NCBI RefSeq assembly: GCF_001270065.2
Contig: NZ_LFYT02000013.1
Coordinates: forward strand, 1 to 64,000
DNA: 64,000 bases
From: Limnohabitans planktonicus II-D5
Lineage (GTDB): Bacteria > Pseudomonadota > Gammaproteobacteria > Burkholderiales > Burkholderiaceae_C
Direction: 5' to 3'
The notes below the pieces were generated by a model. The model saw only the letters and a list, made by a program, of their open reading frames with translations. It ran no database searches and was not told the DNA's origin. The position numbers and the translations under genes are program-made. Shown piece by piece: positions 36,435 to 45,006 of this stretch (position 1 is the first letter of the stretch; each line of letters opens with the position of its first letter).

Positions 36435-38240
36435 ATGTACCAATACACCGAATTTGACAAACAGTTCGTGCGCGCCCGCGCTGCTCAACACCGTGACCAA
36501 CTCGAGCGCTATCAGGCCGGGCAACTCAGCGGCGATGAATTCAAGCCCCTGCGCCTGCAAAACGGCTGGTACGTGCAGCGCTACGCCCCCATGCTGCGCG
36601 TGGCCGTGCCCTACGGCGAAATCTCGGCACCCCAGCTCAAAGTGCTGGCCCAAATCGCCCGCGAGTACGACACGCCCGACGCCGCCCTGCTGGCCGAAGC
36701 CCAGGCCACACAAGACAAAATTGCAGGCTTGGCCCCTAAGCTGACCACCAACTACGGTCACTTCACCACCCGCCAAAACGTGCAGTTCAACTGGATTCCG
36801 CTGTCCAAATCGGCCGAGGTGATGGACCTTTTGGCCAGCGTGAACATGCACGGCATCCAGACCAGCGGCAACTGCATCCGCAACACCACCACCGACGAGC
36901 TGGCCGGTGTGGCGGTGGACGAAGTGGTCGACCCACGCCCCTACGCAGAGCTGATCCGCCAGTGGAGCACGCTGCACCCCGAATTCGCCTTTTTGCCGCG
37001 CAAATTCAAGATCGCCATCACGGGTGCCCAAGAAGACCGCGCTGCCATTGGCTGGCACGACGTGGGCCTGCAAATGGTCAAGAACGCCGCGGGCGAAGTG
37101 GGCTTCAAGGTGCTGGTGGGCGGCGGCATGGGCCGCACGCCTGTGGTGGGCACGCAGATTCGCGAGTTCCTGCCCTGGAACCAGATCATGAATTACCTCG
37201 AAGCCGTGATCCGCGTGTACAACCGCTGGGGTCGCCGCGACAACCTGTACAAGGCGCGCATCAAGATTTTGGTCAAGGCCGAAGGCCAGCGCTACTTTGA
37301 CGAAGTCGAAGCCGAGTACCAGGACATTCTGGTCAAGGACGGCGGGCTGCACACCATCCCGCAAGCCGAATTCGACCGCGTGGCCGCCTGCTTTGCGGCA
37401 CCGGCGCTGAACCTGCCTTCAGATCAGGGTGAGTGGGCAGCTAAAGCCGAAGCCGATGTCAGCATCGAAGCCGCCAAAACGCCCGCTTTTTCACGCTGGT
37501 TGGCGCAAAACGTCAAGCCGCATCAAAACCCGGCCCTGCGTGCCGTGAGCCTGTCCTTCAAGCGCGTGGGCCAGGCACCGGGCGACGCCACCGCCGACCA
37601 GCTCGATGCCGCTGCGGCGCTGGTGGCCAAATACTCCGCTGGCGAAGCCCGCGTGACCCACACCCAAAACCTGGTGCTGCCCTGGGTGCGCCTGGACCAG
37701 CTGCACGCCCTGTGGCTCGAAGCCAAAGCGCTGGGCCTGGCCCAGCCCAACATTGGCCTCTTGACCGACATGATCGCCTGCCCCGGCGGCGATTACTGCG
37801 CTTTGGCCAATGCCCGCTCGCTGCCTTTGGCCGCCGCCATCACCGAGCGCTATCAAGACCTGGACGAGCTGAACGACCTGGGTCACATCGACTTTCACAT
37901 CAGCGGCTGCATCAACTCCTGCGGTCATCACCATTCAGGCCACATCGGCATTTTGGGCGTGGACAAGGACGGCAAGGAGTGGTACCAGGTCACGCTGGGC
38001 GGCTCGGACGGCAAAGACCTGTCAGGCCCCACCGTGGCGGGCAAAGTGGTCGGGCCTTCGTTCTCGTCGTTTGAAGTGCCTGATGTGATTGAAGCGATTT
38101 TGGACACCTACAAGGCCCTGCGCACCAGCCAAGGCCACAAGGCCGAAGCCTTCATCGACACCCTGCGCCGCGTGGGGCAAGACCCATTCAAGGCAGCAGC
38201 CAATGCCGCCCGTCACCCCGCCGAGGAAACCACCGTCTGA
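36435..38240 (+). CDS. cysI: Sulfite reductase hemoprotein (nitrite/sulfite reductase family)
   Basis: Reduces sulfite to sulfide with six electrons through siroheme and a 4Fe-4S cluster. 601 residues with two ferredoxin-like half-domains and two siroheme-binding domains. The cluster cysteines are Cys449 and Cys455 (CPGGDYC), Cys492 and Cys496 (CINSCGHHHSGH). The first half has TTNYGHFTTRQNVQFNWI. No cysJ flavoprotein is nearby, so electrons may come from ferredoxin, for which fdxA and two ferredoxin reductases lie in this window. First enzyme gene of the cys block. Confidence 0.95.
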   Translation: MYQYTEFDKQFVRARAAQHRDQLERYQAGQLSGDEFKPLRLQNGWYVQRYAPMLRVAVPYGEISAPQLKVLAQIAREYDTPDAALLAEAQATQDKIAGLAPKLTTNYGHFTTRQNVQFNWIPLSKSAEVMDLLASVNMHGIQTSGNCIRNTTTDELAGVAVDEVVDPRPYAELIRQWSTLHPEFAFLPRKFKIAITGAQEDRAAIGWHDVGLQMVKNAAGEVGFKVLVGGGMGRTPVVGTQIREFLPWNQIMNYLEAVIRVYNRWGRRDNLYKARIKILVKAEGQRYFDEVEAEYQDILVKDGGLHTIPQAEFDRVAACFAAPALNLPSDQGEWAAKAEADVSIEAAKTPAFSRWLAQNVKPHQNPALRAVSLSFKRVGQAPGDATADQLDAAAALVAKYSAGEARVTHTQNLVLPWVRLDQLHALWLEAKALGLAQPNIGLLTDMIACPGGDYCALANARSLPLAAAITERYQDLDELNDLGHIDFHISGCINSCGHHHSGHIGILGVDKDGKEWYQVTLGGSDGKDLSGPTVAGKVVGPSFSSFEVPDVIEAILDTYKALRTSQGHKAEAFIDTLRRVGQDPFKAAANAARHPAEETTV

Positions 38241-38252
38241 AACCCTCCCTGT

Positions 38253-38421
38253 GTAGGAGCTTGACCTGCAAGCGATAGACCCAAGCACAGCCATGGCCAT
38301 GGCCAGCAGGCTGGCTCCTACAAAAGACACGACGGACCTCACCCAAGAACAAGGACTCTGTAGGAGCTTGCCCTGCAAGCGATAGACCCAAGCACAAGCA
38401 ACGCCAGCAGGCTGACTCTAC
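38253..38421. repeat. Two GTAGGAGC-family inverted elements
   Basis: Two elements, 38253-38321 and 38360-38421, each open with GTAGGAGCTTG.CCTGCAAGC and close with the inverted GCCAGCAGGCTGgCTCcTAC (the second is degenerate at gactctac). Each can fold on itself. The GTAG start and inverted pairing resemble REPINs. They fill the gap between cysI and the DUF934 gene. Confidence 0.9.
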
Positions 38422-38438
38422 AACACAAGCAAACGACC

Positions 38439-38816
38439 ATGAAAATCATTTCCGCCCAAGAACACCAAGCTGTTGAATCGCCTGTGGTCCTCACACTGGC
38501 CAACGACGCCGATCCTCGCACCCTCGACCTGAAAGGTGTGACGCGCATCGATCTGCAGTTCCCCAAATTCACCGACGGCCGCGCCTACAGCCAGGCCTTT
38601 TTGCTGCGCCGCCGCCTGGGCTTTGCGGGCGAGTTGCGCGCCACAGGCGACGTGCTGATCGACCAGCTGGTGCAGATGCAGCGCACCGGTTTTGACGTGG
38701 CCGTGCTGCGCGAGGGCGTGGACGCCTCGGCAGCGCAGCGCCAGTTTGAGCGCTTTGCCGGGTTTTACCAAGGCTCGGCTGTCGAAACGCAACCGCACTT
38801 TGCCAAAGCCGCCTGA
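38439..38816 (+). CDS. DUF934 protein of the sulfite reduction cluster
   Basis: 125 residues in the DUF934 family, found next to cysI and cysH in many beta- and gammaproteobacteria and thought to help sulfite reduction. Seen here: IDLQFPKFTDGRAYSQAFLLRRRLGF, a characteristic stretch, and a Phe-rich C-terminus (RFAGFYQGSA). There is no catalytic motif or cysteine, so a structural or electron-transfer-assisting role is more likely than catalysis. Confidence 0.92.
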   Translation: MKIISAQEHQAVESPVVLTLANDADPRTLDLKGVTRIDLQFPKFTDGRAYSQAFLLRRRLGFAGELRATGDVLIDQLVQMQRTGFDVAVLREGVDASAAQRQFERFAGFYQGSAVETQPHFAKAA

Positions 38817-38826
38817 CACAGACCCT

Positions 38827-38898
38827 GTAGGAGCTTGACTGCAAGCGATGGCGCGCAGAGACCACCTCCACCTTGATCGCCAGCAGGCTGGCTCCTAC
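38827..38898. repeat. GTAGGAGC-family inverted element
   Basis: A third copy of the element seen at 38253: it opens GTAGGAGCTTGACTGCAAGC and closes with GCCAGCAGGCTGGCTCCTAC. It lies between the DUF934 gene and cysH with only a few bases to spare on either side. Confidence 0.9.
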
Positions 38899-38909
38899 AA
38901 CGCAAGACC

Positions 38910-39665
38910 ATGACCTCTTCCTTGATCTCCTCCCGCAACACCCCAGCCAAAGCCACAGAGCTGCACGCCAAGGCCAGCCCCGACTTTGCCGCCAAGTTGG
39001 CCGAAACGCAGGCGCTGCTGCAACGCGCTGCCGCCGAATTTGCGCCTGTGACCCAAGCCTCCAGCCTGGGTGCCGAAGACGTGGTGATCACCCACCTGAT
39101 CAACCGTCTGCAGCTGGGCATCCCGGTCTTTGTGCTCGAAACCGGCGCGCTGCACACCGAAACCCTGGCCTTACTGGAGCGCACCCAGGCGCATTCGCGC
39201 GCACCCATCAAGGTGTTCCGCCCGGTGCCCGAATCGGTCATCCAGTTCGTGCGTGAAAAAGGTCAGGACGCGATGTACCAGAGCATGGACTTGCGCAAGG
39301 CCTGCTGCGGCATCCGCAAAATGGAGCCGCTGGCCCGCGCCTTGACGGGCCAACGCGCCTGGATCACGGGTCTGCGTCAGGAGCAATCCAATGCCCGCGC
39401 CGAAGTGCCCCTGCTCGACACCAGCGAAGAAGCCTCCAAAAACCTGGCCAAGTTCAACCCGCTGGCCAGGTGGACCTGGGGCGACGTGTGGCACTACATC
39501 GCCACGAACCAGGTGGACTACAACCCCTTGCACGACCAGTTTTTCCCGAGCATCGGCTGCGCCCCCTGCACCCGCGCCATCAGCCTGGGCGAAGAGTTCC
39601 GCGCCGGGCGCTGGTGGTGGGAGGACGAAGCGGCCAAGGAATGTGGCCTGCACGTCAAAAAGTGA
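38910..39665 (+). CDS. cysH: Adenylyl-sulfate (APS/PAPS) reductase
   Basis: Reduces activated sulfate to sulfite with thioredoxin. 251 residues. The C-terminal catalytic motif ECGLH (Cys245) is present. The cysteine pairs Cys132-Cys133 (KACCGIRKMEPL) and Cys217-Cys220 (GCAPCTR) are the 4Fe-4S ligands that mark the APS-reducing type rather than the E. coli PAPS type. This fits the absence of a cysC kinase here: cysD and cysN follow with no CysC domain. Confidence 0.95.
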   Translation: MTSSLISSRNTPAKATELHAKASPDFAAKLAETQALLQRAAAEFAPVTQASSLGAEDVVITHLINRLQLGIPVFVLETGALHTETLALLERTQAHSRAPIKVFRPVPESVIQFVREKGQDAMYQSMDLRKACCGIRKMEPLARALTGQRAWITGLRQEQSNARAEVPLLDTSEEASKNLAKFNPLARWTWGDVWHYIATNQVDYNPLHDQFFPSIGCAPCTRAISLGEEFRAGRWWWEDEAAKECGLHVKK

Positions 39666-39671
39666 GTCCCC

Positions 39672-39783
39672 GTAGGTCGGCGGCTTCAGCCCCGACATGC
39701 ATGGACCGCGTAGGTCGGCAGCTTGAGCTCCGACATGCAAGCTTGGTTACCAGACAACGTCGGGGCTAAAGCCACCGACCTAC
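39672..39783. repeat. GTAGGTCGG-family element with variant stems
   Basis: Three arms: 39672 (GTAGGTCGGcGGCTTCAGCC), near 39711 (GTAGGTCGGcAGCTTGAGCT) and an inverted arm ending CCGACCTAC at 39783 (cgtcggGGCTAAAGCC). The inner stem reads GGCT/GCC or AGCT/AGCT here, not GGTC/GACC, yet pairing is kept. It fills the cysH-cysD gap. Confidence 0.88.
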
Positions 39784-39807
39784 AAAGACATCTACGAAAA
39801 GCCAAAC

Positions 39808-40737
39808 ATGACCGCAATCACCCCAACCGAACTGCACACCCTGAGCAATGCTCACCTCGACGCGTTGGAAGAAGAAACCATCTTCATCCTGCGCGAAGTC
39901 GCCGCCGCTTTCGAGCGCCCCACCCTGCTGTTTTCGGGCGGCAAGGACTCGCTGGTCATGCTCAAGTGCGCCGAAAAAGCTTTTGGCGCGGGGCGCATTC
40001 CGTATCCCCTGCTCATGATCGACACCGGCCATAACTTCACTGAAGTGACCGACTTCCGCGATTCACGGGCTAAAGAACTGGGTGCCGAGCTGATCGTGCG
40101 CAGCGTCGAAGACTCCATGAAAAAAGGCACCGTGCGCCTGGCCCACCCGGGCGAGAGCCGCAACGTGCACCAGTCGGTCACACTGCTCGAAGCGATTGAA
40201 GAGTTTCGCTTTGACGCGCTGATTGGCGGTGCCCGCCGCGACGAAGAAAAAGCCCGCGCCAAGGAACGCATCTTTTCCCACCGCGACAGCTTTGGCCAGT
40301 GGCAGCCCAAGGCCCAGCGCCCCGAGCTGTGGACGCTGTTCAACCACAAGTTGCAATCCGGCGAGCACTTTCGCGTGTTCCCGATCAGCAACTGGACCGA
40401 GCTGGACGTGTGGCAATACATCGCCCGCGAACGCATTGCGCTGCCGTCGATCTACTACACCCACAAACGTGAAGTGGTGGACCGCCGTGGCCTGTTGGTG
40501 CCGGTGACCGAGCTGACACCGCCCAAAGACGGCGAAGAAGTGGTGGTGCGCGACGTGCGTTTTCGCACCGTGGGCGACATCACCTGCACCTGCCCGGTGG
40601 AGAGCACAGCCGCCACGCCTGAGCAGATCGTGATCGAGACGCTGGCCGCCGATGTGAGCGAACGCGGGGCCACGCGCATGGACGACAAGACGTCCGAGGC
40701 TTCCATGGAGAAGCGCAAGAAAGATGGGTACTTCTGA
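39808..40737 (+). CDS. cysD: Sulfate adenylyltransferase subunit 2
   Basis: The catalytic small subunit of ATP sulfurylase, making APS from ATP and sulfate together with CysN. 309 residues. The PP-loop ATP-binding motif SGGKDSLVML is near residue 46, with the family-typical IDTGHNFTEV, GGARRDEEKARAKERIF and FPISNWTELDVWQYI. It ends with the standard EKRKKDGYF. cysN follows 150 bases downstream, past a palindromic repeat. Confidence 0.97.
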   Translation: MTAITPTELHTLSNAHLDALEEETIFILREVAAAFERPTLLFSGGKDSLVMLKCAEKAFGAGRIPYPLLMIDTGHNFTEVTDFRDSRAKELGAELIVRSVEDSMKKGTVRLAHPGESRNVHQSVTLLEAIEEFRFDALIGGARRDEEKARAKERIFSHRDSFGQWQPKAQRPELWTLFNHKLQSGEHFRVFPISNWTELDVWQYIARERIALPSIYYTHKREVVDRRGLLVPVTELTPPKDGEEVVVRDVRFRTVGDITCTCPVESTAATPEQIVIETLAADVSERGATRMDDKTSEASMEKRKKDGYF

Positions 40738-40748
40738 CACGCGCTCTT

Positions 40749-40837
40749 CGTCATGGCGAGCAAAGCGTGGCCATCCAGCATCTGTGCAAGGTCAAAGACC
40801 CATGGATCGCCACGTCGCTTCGCTCCTCGCGATGACG
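40749..40837. repeat. CGTCAT-family palindromic element
   Basis: An inverted pair: cgtcatggcgagcaaagcg at the left and cgcttcgctcctcgcgatgacg at the right, enclosing gccatccag and catggatcgccac. It is the intergenic form of the element that has entered hrpA at 22689 and 24151. It lies between cysD and cysN, inside what should be one transcript. Confidence 0.9.
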
Positions 40838-40887
40838 GGCTTTAGCCAAACCTGACAGCTACTTTTTTCACGATCCAGGACAAAAAC

Positions 40888-42168
40888 ATGAAGATCCCCA
40901 ATCAAGCCAGCGCCCTCAAATTCATCACCTGCGGCTCGGTCGACGATGGCAAGAGCACGCTGATTGGCCGCCTGCTGGTCGACACCAAGGCCGTGCTGCA
41001 AGACCACTTGGCGGGCGTGCAGCGCTCAGGCGAAACCGATTTGGCCCTGCTGACCGACGGTTTGAGCGCCGAGCGCGAACAAGGCATCACCATCGACGTG
41101 GCCTACCGCTACTTCAACACCGAAGCGCGCAAATTCATCATCGGCGACGCACCCGGCCACGAGCAGTACACCCGCAACATGGTCACGGCCGCATCGAGTG
41201 CCGACGCCGCCGTGGTGCTGGTCGACGCCATCAAGCTCGACTGGGCCAACCCCGACCTGCAGCTGCTGCCACAAACACGCCGCCACTCGCTGCTGGTGAA
41301 TCTGCTGCGCGTGCCCTCCATCGTGTTCGCCATCAACAAGCTTGACGCCGTGGCCGATGCCACCGTGGCCTACAAAAATATCTCAGGCGCATTGAAGCAG
41401 TTCGCCAAAGAAGCCGGGATCACGGTCGCCGCCATGGTGCCCGTGTCGGCCCTCAAAGGCTGGAACGTGGTGACCACCGAGAACCATGACCAAGCTGACT
41501 GGTGCGGCTACAGCGGCCCCAGCCTGCTCAGCATCCTCGAAGACCTGCCGGTCACGCCCGCTGAGACCGATGTGGCCTTCAGCTTCCCGGTGCAGTGGGT
41601 CGAAAAGTTCCATGACTCCGGCGTCACCACCCAGGGCCGCCGCGTGTTCTGGGGCCGCGTGGCCACCGGCAGCGTCGAGCCAGGCCAGACCGTCAAGGTC
41701 TTCCCGAGCGGCCAAACCGCCGTGGTCTCGCAAGTGCTGTCGGCCACTCGCCAGCCGCAAGGCAAGGCCGCCGGCCACAGCGCAGGCATCGTGCTCGACC
41801 GAGAAGTGGATGTGTCGCGTGGCGACTGGCTTTTGGCGGAACACGGCAGCCCCGAAGGCCAGCGCCAGCTGAGCACCACCATCGCCTGGATGGACGACGA
41901 GCCTTTGGTGGCCGGTCGCCTGTATTGGGCGCTGCATGGCCACCGCTGGGTCAAGGTGAAAGTGCAGCGTGTGGTGCACCGCCTTAACGTGAACACTCTG
42001 GCCGAGGAAGATGCCACCGAGCTGCCCCCCAATGCCATCGGCCATGTCACGCTGGCCCTGCAAGAGCCGCTGGCTACTCTGCCCTTTGCCCAGTCGCGCA
42101 TTTTGGGCGCACTGGTGCTGGTGGACACCGCCAGCCACAAGACCTCAGGGGCTGTGCTGGTGGTTTGA
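40888..42168 (+). CDS. cysN: Sulfate adenylyltransferase subunit 1, GTPase
   Basis: The regulatory GTPase subunit of ATP sulfurylase. 426 residues with translation-factor GTPase motifs: G1 GSVDDGKSTLIG, G3 DAPGHEQYTRN and G4 AINKLD, followed by two beta-barrel domains. There is no C-terminal APS-kinase domain, in line with the APS-type reductase encoded by cysH. It is at the end of the cys block. Confidence 0.97.
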   Translation: MKIPNQASALKFITCGSVDDGKSTLIGRLLVDTKAVLQDHLAGVQRSGETDLALLTDGLSAEREQGITIDVAYRYFNTEARKFIIGDAPGHEQYTRNMVTAASSADAAVVLVDAIKLDWANPDLQLLPQTRRHSLLVNLLRVPSIVFAINKLDAVADATVAYKNISGALKQFAKEAGITVAAMVPVSALKGWNVVTTENHDQADWCGYSGPSLLSILEDLPVTPAETDVAFSFPVQWVEKFHDSGVTTQGRRVFWGRVATGSVEPGQTVKVFPSGQTAVVSQVLSATRQPQGKAAGHSAGIVLDREVDVSRGDWLLAEHGSPEGQRQLSTTIAWMDDEPLVAGRLYWALHGHRWVKVKVQRVVHRLNVNTLAEEDATELPPNAIGHVTLALQEPLATLPFAQSRILGALVLVDTASHKTSGAVLVV

Positions 42169-42285
42169 TTCACCATCGTCCCTGTCGTGAGCAGGGGTTC
42201 GCCTCCAGAGGGAGGCCAACGATCTCCTTTAAAATCCGAGCTTCCGCGCCAATCCCTCCGCGCTACTCCATTTTCCGAGTCCATC

Positions 42286-42615
42286 ATGACCCACGTTGTT
42301 TCCGAATCCTGTATCCAGTGCAAATACACCGACTGTGTGGACGTTTGCCCTGTGGACTGCTTCCGCGAAGGCCCCAACTTCCTGACCATCGACCCCGATG
42401 AGTGCATCGACTGCGCCGTGTGCATCCCCGAGTGCCCCGTCAACGCCATCTACGCTGAAGAAGACCTGCCGGCCGACCAACAGCACATGACCCAACTGAA
42501 CGCCGAGTTGGCTTTGCTGCCTGGCTGGAAAAGCATCACCAAGCGCAAAGCGCCCCTGCCAAGCGCTGATGAGTGGAAAGACAAAACCGGCAAGCTGGCT
42601 GAGTTGATCCGCTGA
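42286..42615 (+). CDS. fdxA: Seven-iron ferredoxin FdxA
   Basis: 109 residues from the ATG at 42286. Cysteines match Azotobacter ferredoxin I after a one-residue shift: Cys9, Cys17 and Cys50 for the 3Fe-4S cluster; Cys21, Cys40, Cys43 and Cys46 for the 4Fe-4S cluster ([18 protein letters not shown]). It carries electrons at low potential; the reductase gene directly downstream and the cys block upstream make it a candidate donor for sulfite reduction. A terminator follows. Confidence 0.96.
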   Translation: MTHVVSESCIQCKYTDCVDVCPVDCFREGPNFLTIDPDECIDCAVCIPECPVNAIYAEEDLPADQQHMTQLNAELALLPGWKSITKRKAPLPSADEWKDKTGKLAELIR

Positions 42616-42645
42616 ACGGCAGCGCACATGCGCTGACCGTTTGCC

Positions 42646-42674
42646 CAGCCCCTTCAAACATGGGGCTGATTTTT
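42646..42674 (+). terminator. Rho-independent terminator after fdxA
   Basis: A 7-bp stem CAGCCCC / GGGGCTG with a 9-base loop, followed by ATTTTT. It lies 31 bases after the fdxA stop and 26 bases before the next gene. Confidence 0.82.
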
Positions 42675-42699
42675 CGGCCATTTTCTTCAAGTCCCTCCC

Positions 42700-43740
42700 A
42701 TGACCCAGGCCCCCATCAAGACTGAAGCACTGGTCATTGGCGCAGGCCCAGTGGGTCTGTTTCAGGTGTTTCAGCTGGGTCTGCAAGGCGTGCACTGCCA
42801 TGTGGTCGACGCCCTGCCCCATGTGGGTGGCCAATGCGCCGAACTGTATGCGGGCAAACCGATTTACGACATCCCGGGCATCCCGTTTTGCACCGGCCAG
42901 GACCTGGTCGAGCGCTTGCAGCAGCAAATGGCGCCCTTCAAACCCACGCTGCACCTGGGCCAGCAAGTCACCCACATCGAACGCCAAGCCGACCAGCGCC
43001 TGGCCATCACCACCGATGGCGGACAACACTTTCTCACCTCCACCTTGTTCATTGCGGCGGGCGTCGGCGCTTTTGTGCCGCGCCGCATGGTGCTCGATGG
43101 CCTGAGCGCTTTTGAAGGCACGCAGGTGTTTGCCGAACACCCTGCGCCCGAGCGCTGGGCAGGACACCACTTGGTGGTGGCCGGTGACGGCGACACCGCC
43201 TTGCAAACCTGCCTGGATGCCATGACAGGCCCGCAAGCCGCAGCCAGTGTCACCCTGCTGCACCGGCGCGACCAGTTCAGCGCCGCGCCCGAATTGACCG
43301 AGCAAATGCGCCAGGCCTGCGCCCAAGGCCGCATGCGCTTTGTGGCCGGTCAGCCCACCGGCCTGAAGGTGGAGCAGGGCCGCCTGCAAGCACTGGAACT
43401 GCTCAACCCGCAAGGCGAAGCCCAATGGCTGAGCCTCGATGTGCTGCAAACCTGTCTGGGCCTGTCGCCCAAATTGGGGCCTGTGGCGCAATGGGGCCTG
43501 GCCATGGAACGCAAGCAACTGGTGGTCAACACCGAAAACTTCGGAACTTCGGAGCACGGCATCTTTGCCGTGGGTGACATCAACACCTACCCCGGCAAAA
43601 AGAAACTCATCCTCTGCGGCTTCCACGAAGCCACGCTGGCTGCTTTCGGCGCGTTGGCCTTGCTGCGACCGACTGAAAAAACCTTGCTGCAATACACGAC
43701 CACGTCTACGCTGCTGCACCAACGATTGGGCCTCGTCTGA
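42700..43740 (+). CDS. Ferredoxin--NADP reductase, thioredoxin-reductase type
   Basis: 346 residues with two nucleotide-binding folds: FAD-binding VIGAGPVGLFQVFQLG near the N-terminus and NADP-binding LVVAGDGDTALQ near residue 160. It has the family phrases HVGGQCAELYAGKPIYDIPG and GIFAVGDINTYPGKKKLI. The CxxC redox pair of true thioredoxin reductase is absent, which fits the YumC-type ferredoxin-NADP reductase. It is immediately downstream of fdxA, its likely partner. Confidence 0.92.
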   Translation: MTQAPIKTEALVIGAGPVGLFQVFQLGLQGVHCHVVDALPHVGGQCAELYAGKPIYDIPGIPFCTGQDLVERLQQQMAPFKPTLHLGQQVTHIERQADQRLAITTDGGQHFLTSTLFIAAGVGAFVPRRMVLDGLSAFEGTQVFAEHPAPERWAGHHLVVAGDGDTALQTCLDAMTGPQAAASVTLLHRRDQFSAAPELTEQMRQACAQGRMRFVAGQPTGLKVEQGRLQALELLNPQGEAQWLSLDVLQTCLGLSPKLGPVAQWGLAMERKQLVVNTENFGTSEHGIFAVGDINTYPGKKKLILCGFHEATLAAFGALALLRPTEKTLLQYTTTSTLLHQRLGLV

Positions 43741-43749
43741 GCCCCTATC

Positions 43750-43899
43750 GATTCGGCTCGCTGAAGTTTTCAAGGCTCAATGATGCTGTAGGTCGGCGGT
43801 CGAAGACCCCGACATAGGCCTGTGCACAAACCCATCATGTAGGACTCTGCGAGTGGCGACCTGCGAGATGACATGGCTCACACATTTCAAACTTCAGCG
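43750..43899. repeat. Single-unit GTAGGTCGG element with both flanks
   Basis: The simplest complete copy: left flank (gattcggctcgctgaagt then tttcaaggctcaa), arm GTAGGTCGG with GGTC/GACC stem at 43788, a short spacer, a degenerate inverted arm ending near 43866, and right flank (gacatggctcacacatttc then acttcagcg). Both flanks recur around the ten-unit array at 57232-58525, which defines the ends of the mobile unit. Confidence 0.88.
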
Positions 43900-43958
43900 T
43901 ACCGGATCCACAAGGCGCCCCAAGCCCCCCACTCGCTGCAAATCAGTAGCCCCCTGAT

Positions 43959-44660
43959 TCAACCCAAGTGCTTGCCCGCCTCGCGGCGGCTCAGACCCGA
44001 CAGTTTCTCGGCATGCTGCGTCAGAAAAGCGCGCACGGCATCGGGCTGGTTTCGCGCATGGTCACGCAAGGCCCAGCCCACGGCTTTGCGGATGAAAAAG
44101 TCTGTCTCGGAGGCCAGGGCCAGCGCGTAACGGAACAAACGCGCCTGATCGGTCTGCGCCCGCCAGCCCAGCTGGTGCAGCATGGCCACACGGCGCACCC
44201 ACAGGTGGGGGTGGACCAGAGCATCGTCCATGTGCCGCTGCACATCAGGGTCGCTGGCCTTGGCCCGCAGCACCACATCGCCCACCACACCGGCCAGCCC
44301 ATCGACCGTGTCCGACCATGAATCGGTCTGCACCAGTTGCAAGATACCCGGCAAGGCGCTCACATCCAGCCGTTTGTGGTGTTTGGCCAGCAGGTCGATG
44401 GCGGTGTATCGGAACTCACGCTCGGGCAGTTGCCACAGCGCTTGGGCCAGCGCCAGCAGCTCATCGGCTGTGCCGGTGAACTTGGGCAAGCCTATGAATG
44501 CATGTTTCAGCGCTTCGCGACGAGGGCCTGCGGGAACGCCCAGAAACTCGAACTGACCGAGCATATAGGCCTTCATGGGCACGGCTTGCTGCGCATCGGC
44601 TTGTGCACGCAAGGCCGCTTCGATGGGCGGCAAGCACATTGAAACAAAGAGCTTGGCCAT
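43959..44660 (-). CDS. DNA alkylation repair enzyme, AlkD-like
   Basis: A 233-residue all-helical HEAT-like protein. The AlkD landmarks are visible: YTAIDLLAKHHKRL, SWSDTVDGLAG with the candidate catalytic Asp, LWVRRVAMLHQLGW and FIRKAVGWALRDHARNQP with the conserved Trp. AlkD removes bulky or cationic alkylated bases. It starts 3 bases after the thioredoxin-like gene stop, so it is in one minus-strand operon with LysR and thioredoxin genes. Confidence 0.92.
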   Translation of the reverse strand: MAKLFVSMCLPPIEAALRAQADAQQAVPMKAYMLGQFEFLGVPAGPRREALKHAFIGLPKFTGTADELLALAQALWQLPEREFRYTAIDLLAKHHKRLDVSALPGILQLVQTDSWSDTVDGLAGVVGDVVLRAKASDPDVQRHMDDALVHPHLWVRRVAMLHQLGWRAQTDQARLFRYALALASETDFFIRKAVGWALRDHARNQPDAVRAFLTQHAEKLSGLSRREAGKHLG

Positions 44661-44663
44661 GAC

Positions 44664-45002
44664 TCAGGCCTTGGACATTGCGGTTTCAATGTCCTGCGCG
44701 CTTGCAGGCCGCACCAGCCGCCCCACTTCCTGCCCATCGCGCAGCAGCACCAGCGTGGGCCAAAGCTTGACGCGGTAGTGGCGGCCCAGCGCACGGCCAG
44801 GGCCGTCTTCGATTTTGAGGTGCTGCCACTGCGTGGGCGTGAGGGTGGGCGTGGCCAAAGCCTGCGCGATCAGGGGCTGGGCAGCGCGGCAGTGACCGCA
44901 CCATTCGGTGCCAAATTCCAAGAGCGCAAGGCCAGGCAGCGCCTGCACTTCGGTCAGGCTGGGGGCCTCAGTGGCGCTCATAGAGGGTTTGAAAGGGCTC
45001 AT
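44664..45002 (-). CDS. Thioredoxin-family protein
   Basis: 112 residues from the ATG at 45002, set by the end of the LysR gene at 45007. The active site WCGHC (Cys35, Cys38) and the cis-Pro in KLWPTLVLLRDG are present. No signal peptide is seen, so it acts in the cytoplasm. It lies between lysR and the alkD-like gene with gaps of 4 and 3 bases, indicating co-transcription; the partner protein is unknown. Confidence 0.9.
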   Translation of the reverse strand: MSPFKPSMSATEAPSLTEVQALPGLALLEFGTEWCGHCRAAQPLIAQALATPTLTPTQWQHLKIEDGPGRALGRHYRVKLWPTLVLLRDGQEVGRLVRPASAQDIETAMSKA

Positions 45003-45006
45003 GAAT

